A stretch of 64,000 nt of DNA, from assembly GCF_963676685.1 (NCBI RefSeq), contig NC_092346.1, positions 75,283,821-75,347,820 of the forward strand, given 5' to 3'. Each line of letters starts with the position of its first letter. Positions within the stretch are counted from its first letter, which is position 1. The notes under the pieces were generated by a model that was not told where the DNA came from, did no database searches, and worked only from the letters and a program-made list of their open reading frames with translations. Origin of the DNA: Mytilus edulis (lineage: Eukaryota > Mollusca > Bivalvia > Mytilida > Mytilidae). A program made the position numbers and the translations under genes. Positions 10,763 to 22,995 of this stretch are shown one piece after another.

Positions 10763-11605
10763 TTGTATATAAAACAACCGTTTAAGTTAGGCTGTAAGTT
10801 TAAAAATCAGTACTGTAGGTGAATAATTGACACATACAAGTGCCCGGTCAAGGTAATTTGCGACCGTCAAATCTCCGTTGACGGTTACAGTTCTCTACAA
10901 AAGAATTACTGTTAATCCTAATCATTTGCATAAAAACAAGAAATAATACGTCAGAGCTTGCAAAAATGTACACATTTTTCAGAGTCATGCGATAAAATTT
11001 AGAGACACTCTTTAAATGATATAGGCGCATAAACGCTATATGCGTTTCCCTCGGTTTTAGTTTGTTACCCCGATTTTGATTTTTGTCCATGGATTTATGA
11101 GTTTTGAACAGCGGTATAGTACTGTTGCCTTTATTGCTTAACTTGCTACATATGATCTTATCAAAGCTGAAGTTTAGTTACTATTACGATTCAGTTGTGG
11201 ATTGCATTACATCAAAAGTTTTTTTTTGTTTCGATTATATTGGAGTAATGGTATAATATTTTGCTCCTTGGATAGTTTCATTTGGATATCTGTACTCTCT
11301 CATGTATCAATCTGAGCATTTGATGGGATATGTTAATATGAATTTAATCCAATAAATGTGTTGGCAAGAAAATAAATTTATGCAATAATATATATTAAGA
11401 AATGAGGTTCCTTTTGTATTATATCGTTGTTGTAGTTCTGAATTGAACACTGTTTCTTTATCCCTTATTATATAATTATATAATGGGTTGGGGAGCCAGT
11501 GAGAAGCTATAACAAGAAAGATTAACAGACGTTTGTACACAATATGTTTGTACGATAATATTTTAAGTACAATTTGAAAGGACACAAACTTTTTTTTTAT
11601 TTCAG
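10763..11605. other. Gene-free stretch
   Basis: I see no supported gene, inverted repeat or known repeat here. Minus-strand open stretches at 10848-11090 and 11307-11618 have no recognisable features. On the three-exon model it is intron of the receptor-like gene. Confidence 0.4.
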
Positions 11606-11658
11606 GAAAAGTCGCCACAGATTAAAGATTATAAATCCTTTCAATTTCTTATTTACTA
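11606..11658 (+). CDS. Candidate small exon: basic juxtamembrane segment
   Basis: A T-rich tract ending TTTATTTCAG precedes a 53-bp open stretch followed by GTATGT, a good donor. It starts in phase 2, completing the split arginine codon left by the 7005-7101 exon, and encodes KSRHRLK, the kind of basic stop-transfer stretch that follows a membrane helix. It ends in phase 1, which the 13727 exon requires. The phase agreement on both sides is the main support; the donor position is the weakest point. Confidence 0.35.
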
Positions 11659-12169
11659 GTATGTTTTGCTTTTACTATTTGTATAACTATCGTATTTTGT
11701 CGATCTTTTTAATTCAATCAAATATCAAATGTGTTTCTTTTCATAATATTTCGTCTGAGCCAGTTTGAAGAATAGTACAAAGTTAATGCACATGAGACGA
11801 CAACAGTTTGTTTGCATTTTAGTAACAGTATAGGATATTAAAATTGTATAAATATGTCATGTTTGGGTGTATGACTTGTAATTTTTGGTCAACAAGCTTT
11901 TCGATACTGTTTTTCGCCGTAAATAGATGAATCCAAATCAACTTATTTTTACAGAATTCTATATGATACGTTTTTTTTTTTATACCAGCTGCATTATCAA
12001 AACTACATTTTTCACTTCCATATATTAATACAGCTGACGTATAAACATCGCATAAATACAATAATAATCTTTCGTCTAAAAGTGGGTTTGTTTTGCGATA
12101 CAATACGGATAAACATTTTTCTTAAGCAGAAATATTTAACAGCGTTTGATTGCCGATAGATCAAAAAAT

Positions 12170-13060
12170 AATCTGACAGCGCAATGATTAAAAAAGAAAA
12201 AGACAAATAATAGTATACAAGACACAACATAGAAATCTAAAGACTAAGCAACACGAACCCCACAAGAAACTGGGGGAGATCTCAGGTGCTCCGGAACGGT
12301 GAGCAGATACTGCTTAACATGTGACACCCGTCGTATTGCTCATGTTATTACAAAGCCGGTAAATAGTTTAATACGGTAAGTAACACTCGTGAAAATGGAA
12401 GGGGATTGTACTTACAACATAAGTAACATATCCGATATCATCTGTGAAACCGATATTCTATAACGGTGTACCAACTCGTGATTACGTCCGTAAATTTACG
12501 AAGGGATTATTCCAACTTCACCATTCGAAACTCATTGTTTAACTGGAAATCATGTTAGTAAATACAAGCCCGGCAGTATCGAATTAATTGGGAGATACAA
12601 TCTTCGGTTGCAGGCGCTAATAGAATGTTGCTACATATAAATGGAAAGTTCACAATTGGGAAGCTGAAATAATTTCTTTTGTCATAAAACTTGTTTTCAA
12701 CGCACCATCATTGTCAATTTCCAAACCTAACTGTATCTTGTGTATCCTTTATCTCTATTTCGATGGGATAGATGCGTTCAACATAGTCACCAAATTTCGA
12801 ATTATTTAGCGAGAGAACATCATTTATATAGTGGAAAGTAACGTCATAGGAGATTGCTAACTTCTTTTGTTTCTTTTAAAAAAAAAATTGTATGAAATCA
12901 GCCTCATAAGAATAAAGAAACAAGTCGGCAAGAAGAAGGAGCACAAATTGTTCCATGATAATTCCGATAGTTTGTTGAATAACATGTCATTGAAACATAA
13001 CACATATGTTGTCAATAAAGAAATCAAGCATCTTGATAATGTTAGTTTCATAAAATTTAT
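12170..13060 (-). pseudogene. Degenerate Penelope-like reverse transcriptase with 3' tail
   Basis: Read on the minus strand, 13060 to about 12900 carries remnants of the IPMGTNCAPLLADLFL motif-B region (plus-strand word AAGTCGGCAAGAAGAAGGAG), followed downstream by decayed palm and C-terminal sequence and then the 3' tail at 12330-12170, the inverse of the tail at 690-925. Many stops and frameshifts are present. It is a second, older copy related to 2395-5100. Confidence 0.5.
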
Positions 13061-13199
13061 TGTTTGAATAAGAGTTATTCTTTACAAAGTAAAGACAAGA
13101 TACATGTATCTATGTTGGCTCTTCTGTTTTTTTATAGAACAAAGCAATATCAATCCGTTTTGAATCATAGTCTTTTTCTGGATAATTTAACATTTATAT

Positions 13200-13345
13200 T
13201 TATGTTTCCAAAAGCGAAAACTAAAATAACAGTAACAATACCGAACTCATAGGAAAATTCAAACCGGAAAGTCCGTAATCAAAAGACAAAATCAAACGAT
13301 GAAAAAAACTGTCTTACTCCTGACTTGGTACAATAATTTTCTATA
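13200..13345 (+). repeat. Dispersed mussel repeat, family M1 (second plus copy)
   Basis: Contains AACCGGAAAGTCCGTAATCA and CCTGACTTGGTACAATAATT, parallel to 460-606 and inverse to 42310-42445. No gene is seen in 13061-13726. Confidence 0.55.
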
Positions 13346-13726
13346 TTCATATGGATAACATAACAACGTAAAAATAAATATTGTACACAGATAGATTTTT
13401 GATAGTGTTGTCACTATTGTAATCAGTATAAAAAAAAATGAGTAAAAATTTGGGAATTATGTACATTTTTAGTCAAATTGTTTCAAAGAAAATCTAGAGA
13501 AAGTGATAAAAAAAAAGGCTTTGTTTTACACCTTGTCAAAAGAAAATAGAAAATAGATGTAATTTTGAAATTGTTATTTACAAAATATAATGAAAGAAGA
13601 AGAACGTGAATTGGTGTAATGTTATGCCTGTACCTTTCTTTTGTTCTCTTGTACTGAATTTCACTTTTATTCGCCTTCACATTATAATACAGAACTAACT
13701 ATTTCTTTCATTTGTTTTGGTTAAAG

Positions 13727-14742
13727 GAAAACAGCCTATATTTGTCCAAAGTCGACACAAAGCAAGTGATATAGACATTGAAGATGATGACCCATACTCA
13801 GAAATCAGAGAATCAATGATGGTTAGACCTATGACAATTTATGGAAGAAAACTTTCTATTAGGTCGTCGTACATTGATCCAGATGATCAGTATCATCATA
13901 TAGAGTTAGCGACGTCATTACGAAGACCAAACCGAAAGGGTTCTACCACTGAGTACACAGATTACACGGAACCAATTGATGAGCCGTTCCTGCAACCGAA
14001 AAATAACATATATGAACAACTGATTATTGATGAATTGACAGAAACACCAAAGAACAGCGACAATGCAAAATATGCGCAAGTCGTAAAGAATCACAACGAT
14101 GCCTGTTCCCCTCAAAAGGATTTGAACGCAACTGAACATTCCGACAAATTCAATTCGTTAACTGAAGTGGATGACACAGAGGATATATACACTGATAGCT
14201 ACACTGAAAGAGAAACGACTGCATATTCAATGCAAATGCCTTTGAACTCATCTAATATTTCAGAAAAAACTGATTTTGTTACAGTAACTGACATTCAGAT
14301 AGCCAGCAACAATACTACATATGCTACAGTAGTTAAGAATTCTGCCAATGAATGTTCCAGCAAATTGCATCTCAACACGTCAACTGGAATTCCCGACAAA
14401 TCAAATTGTGTTAAGAATAATAATGAGGAAATAAATGAAAACCTTATTGAGTCCAAAGCTTACACTACAGGCAACGAAGGAGATATGACCACAGAGAGAG
14501 AATCTGAAAGAAAAATCAGAGGTCATGAATTTGAAGAGAATAACAGCAACACAAAAGTAGTACTGAATAAAACCATGAGTGATTATGGTGACACTCCTGT
14601 AGTGATCTCTGTTTCAGTAGGAAAACAAACGATTTGTATAGATTTGAAAGATTGTAATGTGACAAATAGCAATCCGAATAATGGTATTTTGGAAAATGCG
14701 ATCACTAGCGTGAAACTGTCATCAAATGAAAGTAAAACATGA
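13727..14742 (+). CDS. Terminal exon: tyrosine-rich cytoplasmic tail of a receptor-like protein
   Basis: An open frame of about 338 codons ends at TGA 14740-14742. It has no ATG at the start; instead a pyrimidine-rich tract ending GGTTAAAG gives a phase-1 acceptor at 13727, so I call it a last exon. The product is hydrophilic and acidic, rich in Ser, Thr, Asn and Glu, with no membrane segment or known domain. It carries several tyrosine motifs: DPYSEI, NIYEQLI, AKYAQVV, TTYATVV and TIYGRKL. TTYATV fits the TxYxx(V/I) switch-motif pattern and YEQL/YAQV are YxxPhi-like. The repeated KYAQVVKN / TYATVVKN suggests an internal duplication. With the upstream membrane exon this suggests the signalling tail of a surface receptor. 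Ligand and family are unknown. AATAAA-type signals lie near 15195. Confidence 0.6.
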
Positions 14743-15344
14743 AGTAAGGCATTATCGTGAAGATAAACGACATACATGATATGTCGCATACGTTGAGATT
14801 GTAGAGACTTGCACATTAAATCCGAAGACTTTTTAAAGGGATCAAAATTTTTATTGTACATAAGCTTGCTTGTAATATATCCTTTATTTTTTTTTATATG
14901 CGTTGACAGGATTTTAATTGATTTCACTGTAGTGAACACATGCATGAATAAGGGCGTGGTGTCTTAACATGTCGATTATACGGTGATGCAGTTAAGCATC
15001 AACTCAATGACAACGTATCATTGTGGAAAAACAATTGGTATCTAGTTGCTTTATTGTATCTGTTTAAAAAGTTATCCTATATGTTAAATCTAAATTATTT
15101 TAGATTATGATACATCATACAACTTTTAGGTTTTAACCGTACGAAATTATTTGCGCAGAGATTCCAGATATACGTTAAAATGATAAAATTATAAGGAAAA
15201 ATAAAAATAAAAATCATAAATGCATCATTTTAACGTATTTGTCAAGCGCCATCAGGAAACAAACATGTAAATAAGCCATGAAATTCATGTTTACTTCCTA
15301 ACATATACCAATAAAATACTTACAGTTAATTTCTTCCCGGAAAA

Positions 15345-16117
15345 CGTCAATTGCAAATATAATGGTACTTTTAAAATGTTTGTCATCAAAACTAAATTGT
15401 ATGTTCAAGTATGAACAATTCAAACATTATTTCCTGTAGACATTGATATTGACCCAAATATATATCAAACATGGATGCATGTGAGCCTGTTCCATTAAAA
15501 AACTGTCGGCAAAAATGAGCATGTTTTTAAAAGTAATTGACATTGTACATGAATATCATTATAAATATAAGAAGATGTAGATTCTCACGATTTGTAGAAA
15601 GTTAACCATAGTAGGGTAAAGTACGGCCTTCAGTGAATAATTCTTGTGATTTATGATTCATTCTAGTAGGGTGTTTTTTACTTAACATATGAAGTACATA
15701 TTGTCATTATTGGCTCTTTTTCTTTTCACCAACGAAAACCTGATCATATTAAATGAATGATTTACATTTTTTTTTATAAAGAATCATATTACGAAGACAA
15801 ATATCAAAACCGATGTACTGTTACCAGTCTTTACAGTTTCTCGGAGTTTAATGGGACAGTACATAGAACAATTCATGTTAATAACAGTTGTGTATACTTA
15901 CAAAGAAAGATCGCCATGATAAAGTAAAAGAATGATATATCATTTGATTTTTTTCCGTAGAACCGACTCAATGACTTATAGATGGTCATCCGTCATATAT
16001 CGATTTCCCATTGGCATATTGAAAGTTTCAGAATATATACAGTAAATAAACTCATCATAGATACCAGAACTTAATTTTATATTTAATAACAATTTAACCT
16101 TGAGTAAGACAGATTTG
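15345..16117 (+). repeat. Segmental duplication, longer copy (A-X-B)
   Basis: Block A (15345-15666) and block B (about 16009-16117) both recur in the next copy, while the 342-bp block X between them does not. Block A includes ATGAACAATTCAAACATTAT and block B includes CATTGGCATATTGAAAGTTT. Confidence 0.85.
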
Positions 16118-16547
16118 AAACGTCAATTGCAAATATAATGGTACTTAATGTTTGTCATCAAAACTAAATTGTATGTTCAAGTATGAACAATTCAAACATT
16201 ATTTCCTGTAGACATTGATATTGACCCAAATATATATCAAACATGGATGCATGTGAGCCTGTTCCATTAAAAATGTGTCGGCAAAAATGAGCATGTTTTT
16301 AAAAGTAATTGACATTGTACATGAATATCATTATAAATATAAGAAGATGTAGATTCTCACGATTTGTAGAAAGTTAACCATAGTAGGGTAAAGTACGGCC
16401 TTCAGTGAATAATTCTTGTGATTTATGATTCATTCCCATTGGCATATTGAAAGTTTCAGAATATATACAGTAAATAAACTCATCATAGATACCAGAACTT
16501 AATTTTATATTTAACAACAATTTAACCTTGAGTAAGACAGATTTGAA
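16118..16547 (+). repeat. Segmental duplication, shorter copy (A'-B')
   Basis: A' (16118-16436) is almost identical to A and joins directly to B' (16437-16547). The two copies are in tandem, and the second lacks block X. No coding sequence is apparent in either. Confidence 0.85.
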
Positions 16548-19500
16548 AATTTAAATGTGCTGTGAAGCCATTCACATCTTTATAGACAGTATTGACAATC
16601 GATTTTATTCATATTGATTAAAAAGGATTTTTTTTATTTCTTAATACCAGATTTCAGCTTTGCGTATTTGTTTTTCTTCAACTCTAGCCTTTCAGTAAAT
16701 TAGAAGAATACTCCAATGTGGTAGATTCAGCAGAGTACAGAAAATTTGCTCATAGTCATTTCAGTGTTGTTCAGTAACTTTTCAGACATTTCAGTATGTT
16801 GTTCATGTGTACAGGTTATTAACAATTACTGAACAATCTGAACATAGTATGAACGGATCTTGAACACTACAAGCAATTTGTCTTAAAGGGAAATTCCGCG
16901 ATTTTTTACTTATCACCTAATTATGTTCATCTTAACATAAAAAACACATTTGCAAAGTTTTAAATTTATATTCCTTATAATAACGGAGAAAATCAAGTAT
17001 TTGTAACTTTTTTGGTTGAATTCTCGAGTGGGTCGTGACGTATTAGCCCGATTTATTGAATTCTGGGAAAAAATAAAATCTGTTTAACTCTTATAGCTTA
17101 TCGACAATATACGTAATTAAAAGCGCACAGCTGACGAATGGTCGAAGTTATTAACCACAATATAAGAATGAACGAAAATGAATATGCATATACCGTTTTG
17201 TATTGATTGAATTAAAATCCTATAAAATTATCTCTAGTAAATGTTTTTGAATAAATTTAATTAATTATTGTTGAGATTTTTTTCATAAAATATTTATTGA
17301 AAATTTTTACTGATATTGAACTGAAAATATTTCAGTTCTATTTACCGTTATTGTTTTGATAATCATTTCAATGCAACTAATGTGTGAGCAGAGTGTGTAT
17401 ATTATTTTGTAAAGGTCACTGTATATTTCTCGGCTTGAGGTCAATTCGTTTACCTTGTAGGTATTTAGCCGCAGGTGTGAGTTCAAGCGTACACAGGTAT
17501 AAATGTTGTTATTTGGAAAGGATAAACAGAAAGGATTAGAAAGAGTATGCTGTCACGATGTTAATACACTAAGATTTAATACACGATGAGAATAAAGATA
17601 CAATAATTAAATTGTGTAAATTAATTGAAAATAAAATTCAGATTCGTAATTCCGAAAGTGTATAAAAATAAAAGGAAACAATTTTTGATTACTTTCCTAG
17701 CGGCAATTGGCGTAAAGATTCAAATATGAAGCAAACAATAGTAGCTTTAATCTTTAATAAAAACTAAATGCAATATTACCCAATTTGATATACCATTGTA
17801 CATCTGTTTGATATCATTGACTTTACCGGAATTTCTTAACTTGTATTCAAATCTGGCTGTGTTTAAATGCTAATAAAACTATTGCAATTTTAAAGTTTTT
17901 AATTGACAAAAAATACAACATGCATGATTTTTTTTAGTTTCTTTTTAACATTTCATTTGACAATCATTTACACGAACTTTTTGTGAAAAGAATACCAATT
18001 ATCTAAGCTAAGGCATTATTTCTTTTGAGGATTTTTTAGGTTTTTTTTTTTTTTTAAATTCTATGATAATATTTGTGCAATGTTGAACATGATAGCCGTC
18101 ATTAATCCAAATAAGTAATACAGTAGTTGTAATAAAAGTTATATTTTAGTCATGCATAACTGATATTGACGAATTTAGAATAGTTCGTCCATACATCGTT
18201 GTTCTTGAAACAATCATTATTAGTATACATGTAAGTTTCCTGACGTATAAGAGCCATTGAGGATGAGCTCCAGAGAAAGCAGACTAGTAGCGTTTCGTTC
18301 GTTTGTTTGTTGGGAAAGGATAGGAAATGCAACCGCTTGTACAGATAAACGACAGAATTACCATACAAGCATTTATAGTCAACACAATCAGAAAGAGTTC
18401 CCATCGTTAGACGGGGAATATGAAGGCTTCCAAGAATGAACAAGTGACATGTCTAACTCTGAACAGTTAGAAAACGGACTATCGACATCGACCGCTTGTT
18501 CTTGATATTTGAAACTATATGCATATATATACGTATATGCTTATGATATAGTGATGAGTTCTTGCGTCTGACAAAAACTAAATCCCTTCATGGTTATATC
18601 TTGCCATACGTTTATATTGGTTTGTAAGGTGATTACTCAAAATCGTTATTTGAAAATCCTGTTTGTGAGATGTAGATTCATTTCAATACAGAAATTTCGT
18701 CTCAGATATATTTCACAAGTGTATAACACGGAGAAGCTCTGAAGGTCCATTACTCCCATTTTGTTTGGGTGTGAACCATCGATGTTTACAGCAATATCAA
18801 AGAATAAGATGATGATGGTAGAAAGAACTATGGGCGTCATGTGGCAAATATTACATGCATATCGGACAATGAGTTGTCAATCTGTATGAAAAGATTTCCA
18901 ATACAACCATATTATTGAGAAGGAATGTTTACATGCTATACTCTCGTACTAGTATTACAGGGTTCCTGTGGCGTTCACCTTAGACACACATCTAGCTCAG
19001 TGTTTTAACGATGTTTAAAAAAAAAGACAGAACCAATTTAATGTCATATTTCCCTATTTTTTAAATATAACTAAAAGTCTTTTATCTGACAACAATACCC
19101 CTATTTAGCGGACAAGTAATTTATTCTTTTTTCTGTTATTGAATACCAAGAAAGAAAATAAATCCCGAAATTAATTTGAAACTTTGATACTCAAAAGTTT
19201 CCCAGCAAAATATTCACATCCCCTGGGGATAATTAGTGTTCGTCCAGTGGCATATATAACAATTGTGATGACGAATTCCTTCCTTTGTTCGATAACAATC
19301 TTATTGAAATATAAATCTGTGATTTTACTAGGTCCACAGCTTCAATGAACCAAAGCAAAAGTTATACATCGACCTGTATTTAAATCAAATTGGTTCTCTT
19401 CGTCTTCTGGTATACAATAGTCTATCGACATTCGATGATTACATACTGTTGGCATACGTGGACTAGTCTTTTACAACACTTTTACCCCTATTTATTCAAA

Positions 19501-20413
19501 ATATATGTTTTTTTCTTATGTTCAATGTATACATGTATATATTTTAAATTGCGCTATAGTTCCGTAACTTTCTATCCAGTCGTATAAACGAATCGTCGGC
19601 AAGTGCGTACATTTTTTTAAATCAATATTTCTGGTTTGTTCCAATCTGTCCTTCACTATTGACAATGAGTATTTATTACATTTCCCAAATTCACCCTTGG
19701 AAAAAATATTTAAATAGATTTTAATTTCATCAAATCTTATTTTTTGGATATTATTTATATTTTTATGTCGAATAATATTCTTTACACCAGAAATGTTATT
19801 TATAAACAAGCGTATGAGTTTAGTAATGACAAGTAAGACAGATTTGTATATTATACATCTGATAGTTCAAAATGGAAAGTTATAAGTTATAAGTTATCAG
19901 CCGTGTACACTGATCAATACCTGCAGAAGTGAAACGATGCATGAACTTGCAAGCCCGACAGGAAATCGCTTGAATACCTGGACGTGTCACCTCTCACCCC
20001 TCACAATACCTTTGGAAGTAATACCTTTAGCCATGCTGGTGATCAGATGAGGGAAGATCAAAATATATTTGAAAAAGTTTATAACTTTAAAGAATTATGA
20101 ACAAATTAGATTTTCGAAAACAATTTTCACGGAACACTTATTTATGATTTCAACTTTGACTTTTCACCTAATTCCAATATCAACAGTTTAAAAACAACAG
20201 ACCATGGTAATTTAAAAAAAATAAGAATATTTTCCTTATCAAGTTAGTTAGTCGGATAAAACAACCGTACGATTGACAAGATATCGACACGCAATTACGA
20301 CCACATCGGTTACTGTAGTTTTGTTTCTTTGTGGTTTATAGACATATCGTTTTTATTAATCGAGAAAGAACACAAAATGGCTGACCGCTGAGAATTGATA
20401 CTCTAAATTTAAA

Positions 20414-20419
20414 ATCGAT
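20414..20419. repeat. Polinton target-site duplication ATCGAT (left)
   Basis: ATCGAT directly before the left TIR, repeated at 40389-40394. Six-base duplications are the rule for Polintons. Confidence 0.9.
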
Positions 20420-20858
20420 AGTAGTATGAAATGGGGTCAGTCCCCCACCAAAACCCCACCGGAAGTCACGTCACAGCTAAGCCTCTTAACTATGACGTAG
20501 TATCCGGTCTATAATCTCTTAATCCCCTTAACTGGTACTTAACATCCTGGTTATAATCCTCTTAACTGAAGTGGATTAATCTCTTAATCCTCTTAACTGC
20601 TACTTAACATCCGGGTTATAATCCTCTTAACTGAAGTGGATTAATCTCTTAATCTTCTTAACTTGTACTTAACATCCTGGTTATAATCCTCTTAACTGAA
20701 GTGGATTAATCTCTTAATCTTCTTAACTTGTACTTAACATCCTGGTTAAAATCCGGTGGGGGAAAAAATTAACGGACATGTTTTTTAATCCCCTCTACCC
20801 TCCTACGTATTATCTTGTAAACGTGGTATACACGTTGAACTATCCACGTTTACATTCC
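20420..20858 (+). repeat. Polinton left terminal inverted repeat (439 bp)
   Basis: Matches the inverse of 39950-40388 with few differences, which concentrate at the inner end (20845-20858). Contains a 65-bp tandem repeat at about 20500-20755 and the palindromic-looking ACGTGGTATACACGT near the inner border. Confidence 0.95.
20500..20755 (+). repeat. 65-bp tandem repeat inside the Polinton TIR
   Basis: The word TACTTAACATCC recurs at 20536, 20601, 20666 and 20731, a strict 65-bp period. Each unit also contains CTTAACTGAAGTGGATTAAT. The inverse array is in the right TIR (about 40055-40310). Copy number is the same on both sides. Confidence 0.9.
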
Positions 20859-20903
20859 TTAGTATATAATTCAATGTAAACTAGTATCAATCATTCATTC
20901 AAT

Positions 20904-22295
20904 ATGGAAAATTATAACCAACACATGATTGACCAACTGGTAAAAGTTATTCCACAAGATGTGTTACAGAAGTTACAGCAACTGTCAGCGCAGGATTTTA
21001 ATGCAGTCTTACAATCAGTAAAGCAGCAAAATCCAACTGAAAAACAACTTGATCAATCTACTATGGGAAAAGATGGCAGTGTAACAAATGAAGATAATGT
21101 ATCAAATTTTGAGTGTCAAACATGCGGTATGAGGTATGCAAGAAAAGATCATTTAATTCGACACCAACAGAACCATTCGAATATAAACTATGAATGTGAA
21201 CATTGTGGTTTCACCACGAAAAGAAAAGATGTTTTAACTAAACATATGAAGAGAAAACATGATGTAAAGAAAAACGTACAGAAGGAAGACGACATACAAC
21301 CCCCACGTAAACGCCAGAGGATAGAAGATGTTGGCCAACTTCCCGAGGAACGAGTACGCAATGCAAGAGAGAAAAGATCGTTAACAACAACAGCTCTGAA
21401 CGATGGTGTGGAAAATATTCAATTACAACCCAGCAACAATGAAGAAAGATATGACTTGATGTTATTTTTCAAAGAAAAACAAGTGGATATTGCGCAAATA
21501 TTAGAGGACAGACTACTTAAAAACAATATAAAGTTTTATATGAGTGTACATGTAAGAATGATTAAATATTCACCAGATGGCAAATACGCCGAAGCTGAAC
21601 CGCATTTCAATACTAAAGTGAGTACCATTTTACAATCTGGTGCTAGTGAAATACCTCACGAGTTGAATAAAGGATTTCAAAAAATATTCATTTCTTTCGA
21701 AGAATTCATCAAGAATGGGAGTGGATGGCAACTTGAAGAGGTTTTACAACTTGATCTGTGCGTCACAAAGTACAAACCATTAAAAGGAGGTAGTTATTTA
21801 GAACTACCAACATCACTCAAAAGATCGAACTGTATACTCAACATTCAGAACTTGGACAACAAATGTTTTTTATGGACTGTTCTTTCCAGTATGCATAACT
21901 TTCAACAAAATCCAGAAAATGTAGAGAATTATGTTCCATTTGTTAACTCAGTTAACATGACTGGTATCGAGTATCCCACTCCGTTATCTCAAATATCACA
22001 ATTCGAAAAACAGAATACCACTATTTCAGTTAACATTTTTGGATACGAAGAAGGAGAAATCTACCCGTTATACATCACAAAGAAAACCTTCTGTCATCAT
22101 GTGAATATATTATATTTAAAAGAAAACAACAAAAGTCATTATGTACTGATAAACAACTTTAACAGGTTTTTATCGAGGACAAAGAAACATCGTGAGGAAC
22201 ATTTTTTTTGTTATCTTTGCTTGCAAGGATTTACTGATAAATGCAAACTAGAGAGGCATAAAGCAGACTGTGGAAAATTTGATTTTCAGAAAATT
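20904..22295 (+). pseudogene. pPolB: Polinton protein-primed DNA polymerase B, N-terminal part
   Basis: This is the first 464 codons of the Polinton polymerase, starting at ATG 20904 just inside the left TIR. Residues 71-91 and about 98-119 are two classical C2H2 zinc fingers (CQTCGMRYARKDHLIRHQQNH is the first in outline: C-x2-C, H-x4-H). A third C2HC-like finger lies at about 434-456. The middle region, including CILNIQNLDNKCFLWTV, is the N-terminal segment typical of Polinton-type PolB. At 22296 the LINE begins and the frame runs into a stop at 22340. The reading frame is continuous with 29109-31633 if the LINE and one 14-bp duplication are ignored, so the gene was intact before the insertion, about 1300 residues long. 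Confidence 0.85.
22282..22295. repeat. LINE target-site duplication (14 bp, left)
   Basis: ATTTTCAGAAAATT is present here and again at 29109-29122, exactly bracketing the nested LINE within polymerase coding sequence. Confidence 0.95.
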
Positions 22296-22995
22296 TTTTT
22301 TAATTTTTATTCAACAACAAATTGCACTTTCTGCTGTTAACAATATACCTCACCAGTCCAGCATACCAGTGAAGAGTCCCTGTTTGTTAATACCAGAAAT
22401 CCAGGGTTGTTTTCTGGTAAGCATCAATATATTAAATCAACATCAGTATTATAATCTAACAGCTAAGTTATAAAATAATCAGCAATGAAATAATAAACAA
22501 GTAAATATCAGCGAGATTTATTTGTTTACCTATACATATAAATAGGAAAAAAAATACTATTTGGATATCATCTAGCAATATAAATGATTTTTGAGTATAG
22601 TTTCCGGAAACTTTCCATATTTTCTCCGTTAACGTGTGCATTGTTTTTCTATCGAATAACTTCCTGGTTTGAAACAAAATTGTCACACCGGTTTATGCGT
22701 CTTTAAAAATAGAACAAACAGATGTGGTATAGCATTATAACAGGTATGTCTAAATCAAAATTTATCAATAGTGTAAAGAAGATCAAGAGTAAGACTGGTT
22801 TCTTTTTCAAATCTTCTTTTTGTAACGGTAAATTGATATAAATAGCCTCGATATTAATCTTAACATGTGGCGGTGAACAGTAAAATTTATATTACTTCAT
22901 CAGTTCCTGATGTGTAATTTTAAAAAATTTATATCTTTAATTAAGTTCTTTCATTTATTTTTGCTAGATCATATATTTCTCAAACAAACAAAAAA
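22296..22995 (-). other. LINE 3' untranslated region
   Basis: About 700 bp with no credible coding, from the ORF2 stop to an A-rich end (minus strand) next to the target duplication. A short open stretch on each strand here is chance. Confidence 0.75.

Noticed and set aside
12867-13067. 66-residue plus-strand frame
   Set aside because: It is antisense to the degenerate reverse transcriptase at 12170-13060.
18150-18443. 97-residue minus frame and a 60-residue plus frame in the same place, slightly GC-richer
   Set aside because: No splice signals, domain or conservation evidence; overlapping frames on both strands suggest chance. Could still be a stray exon.
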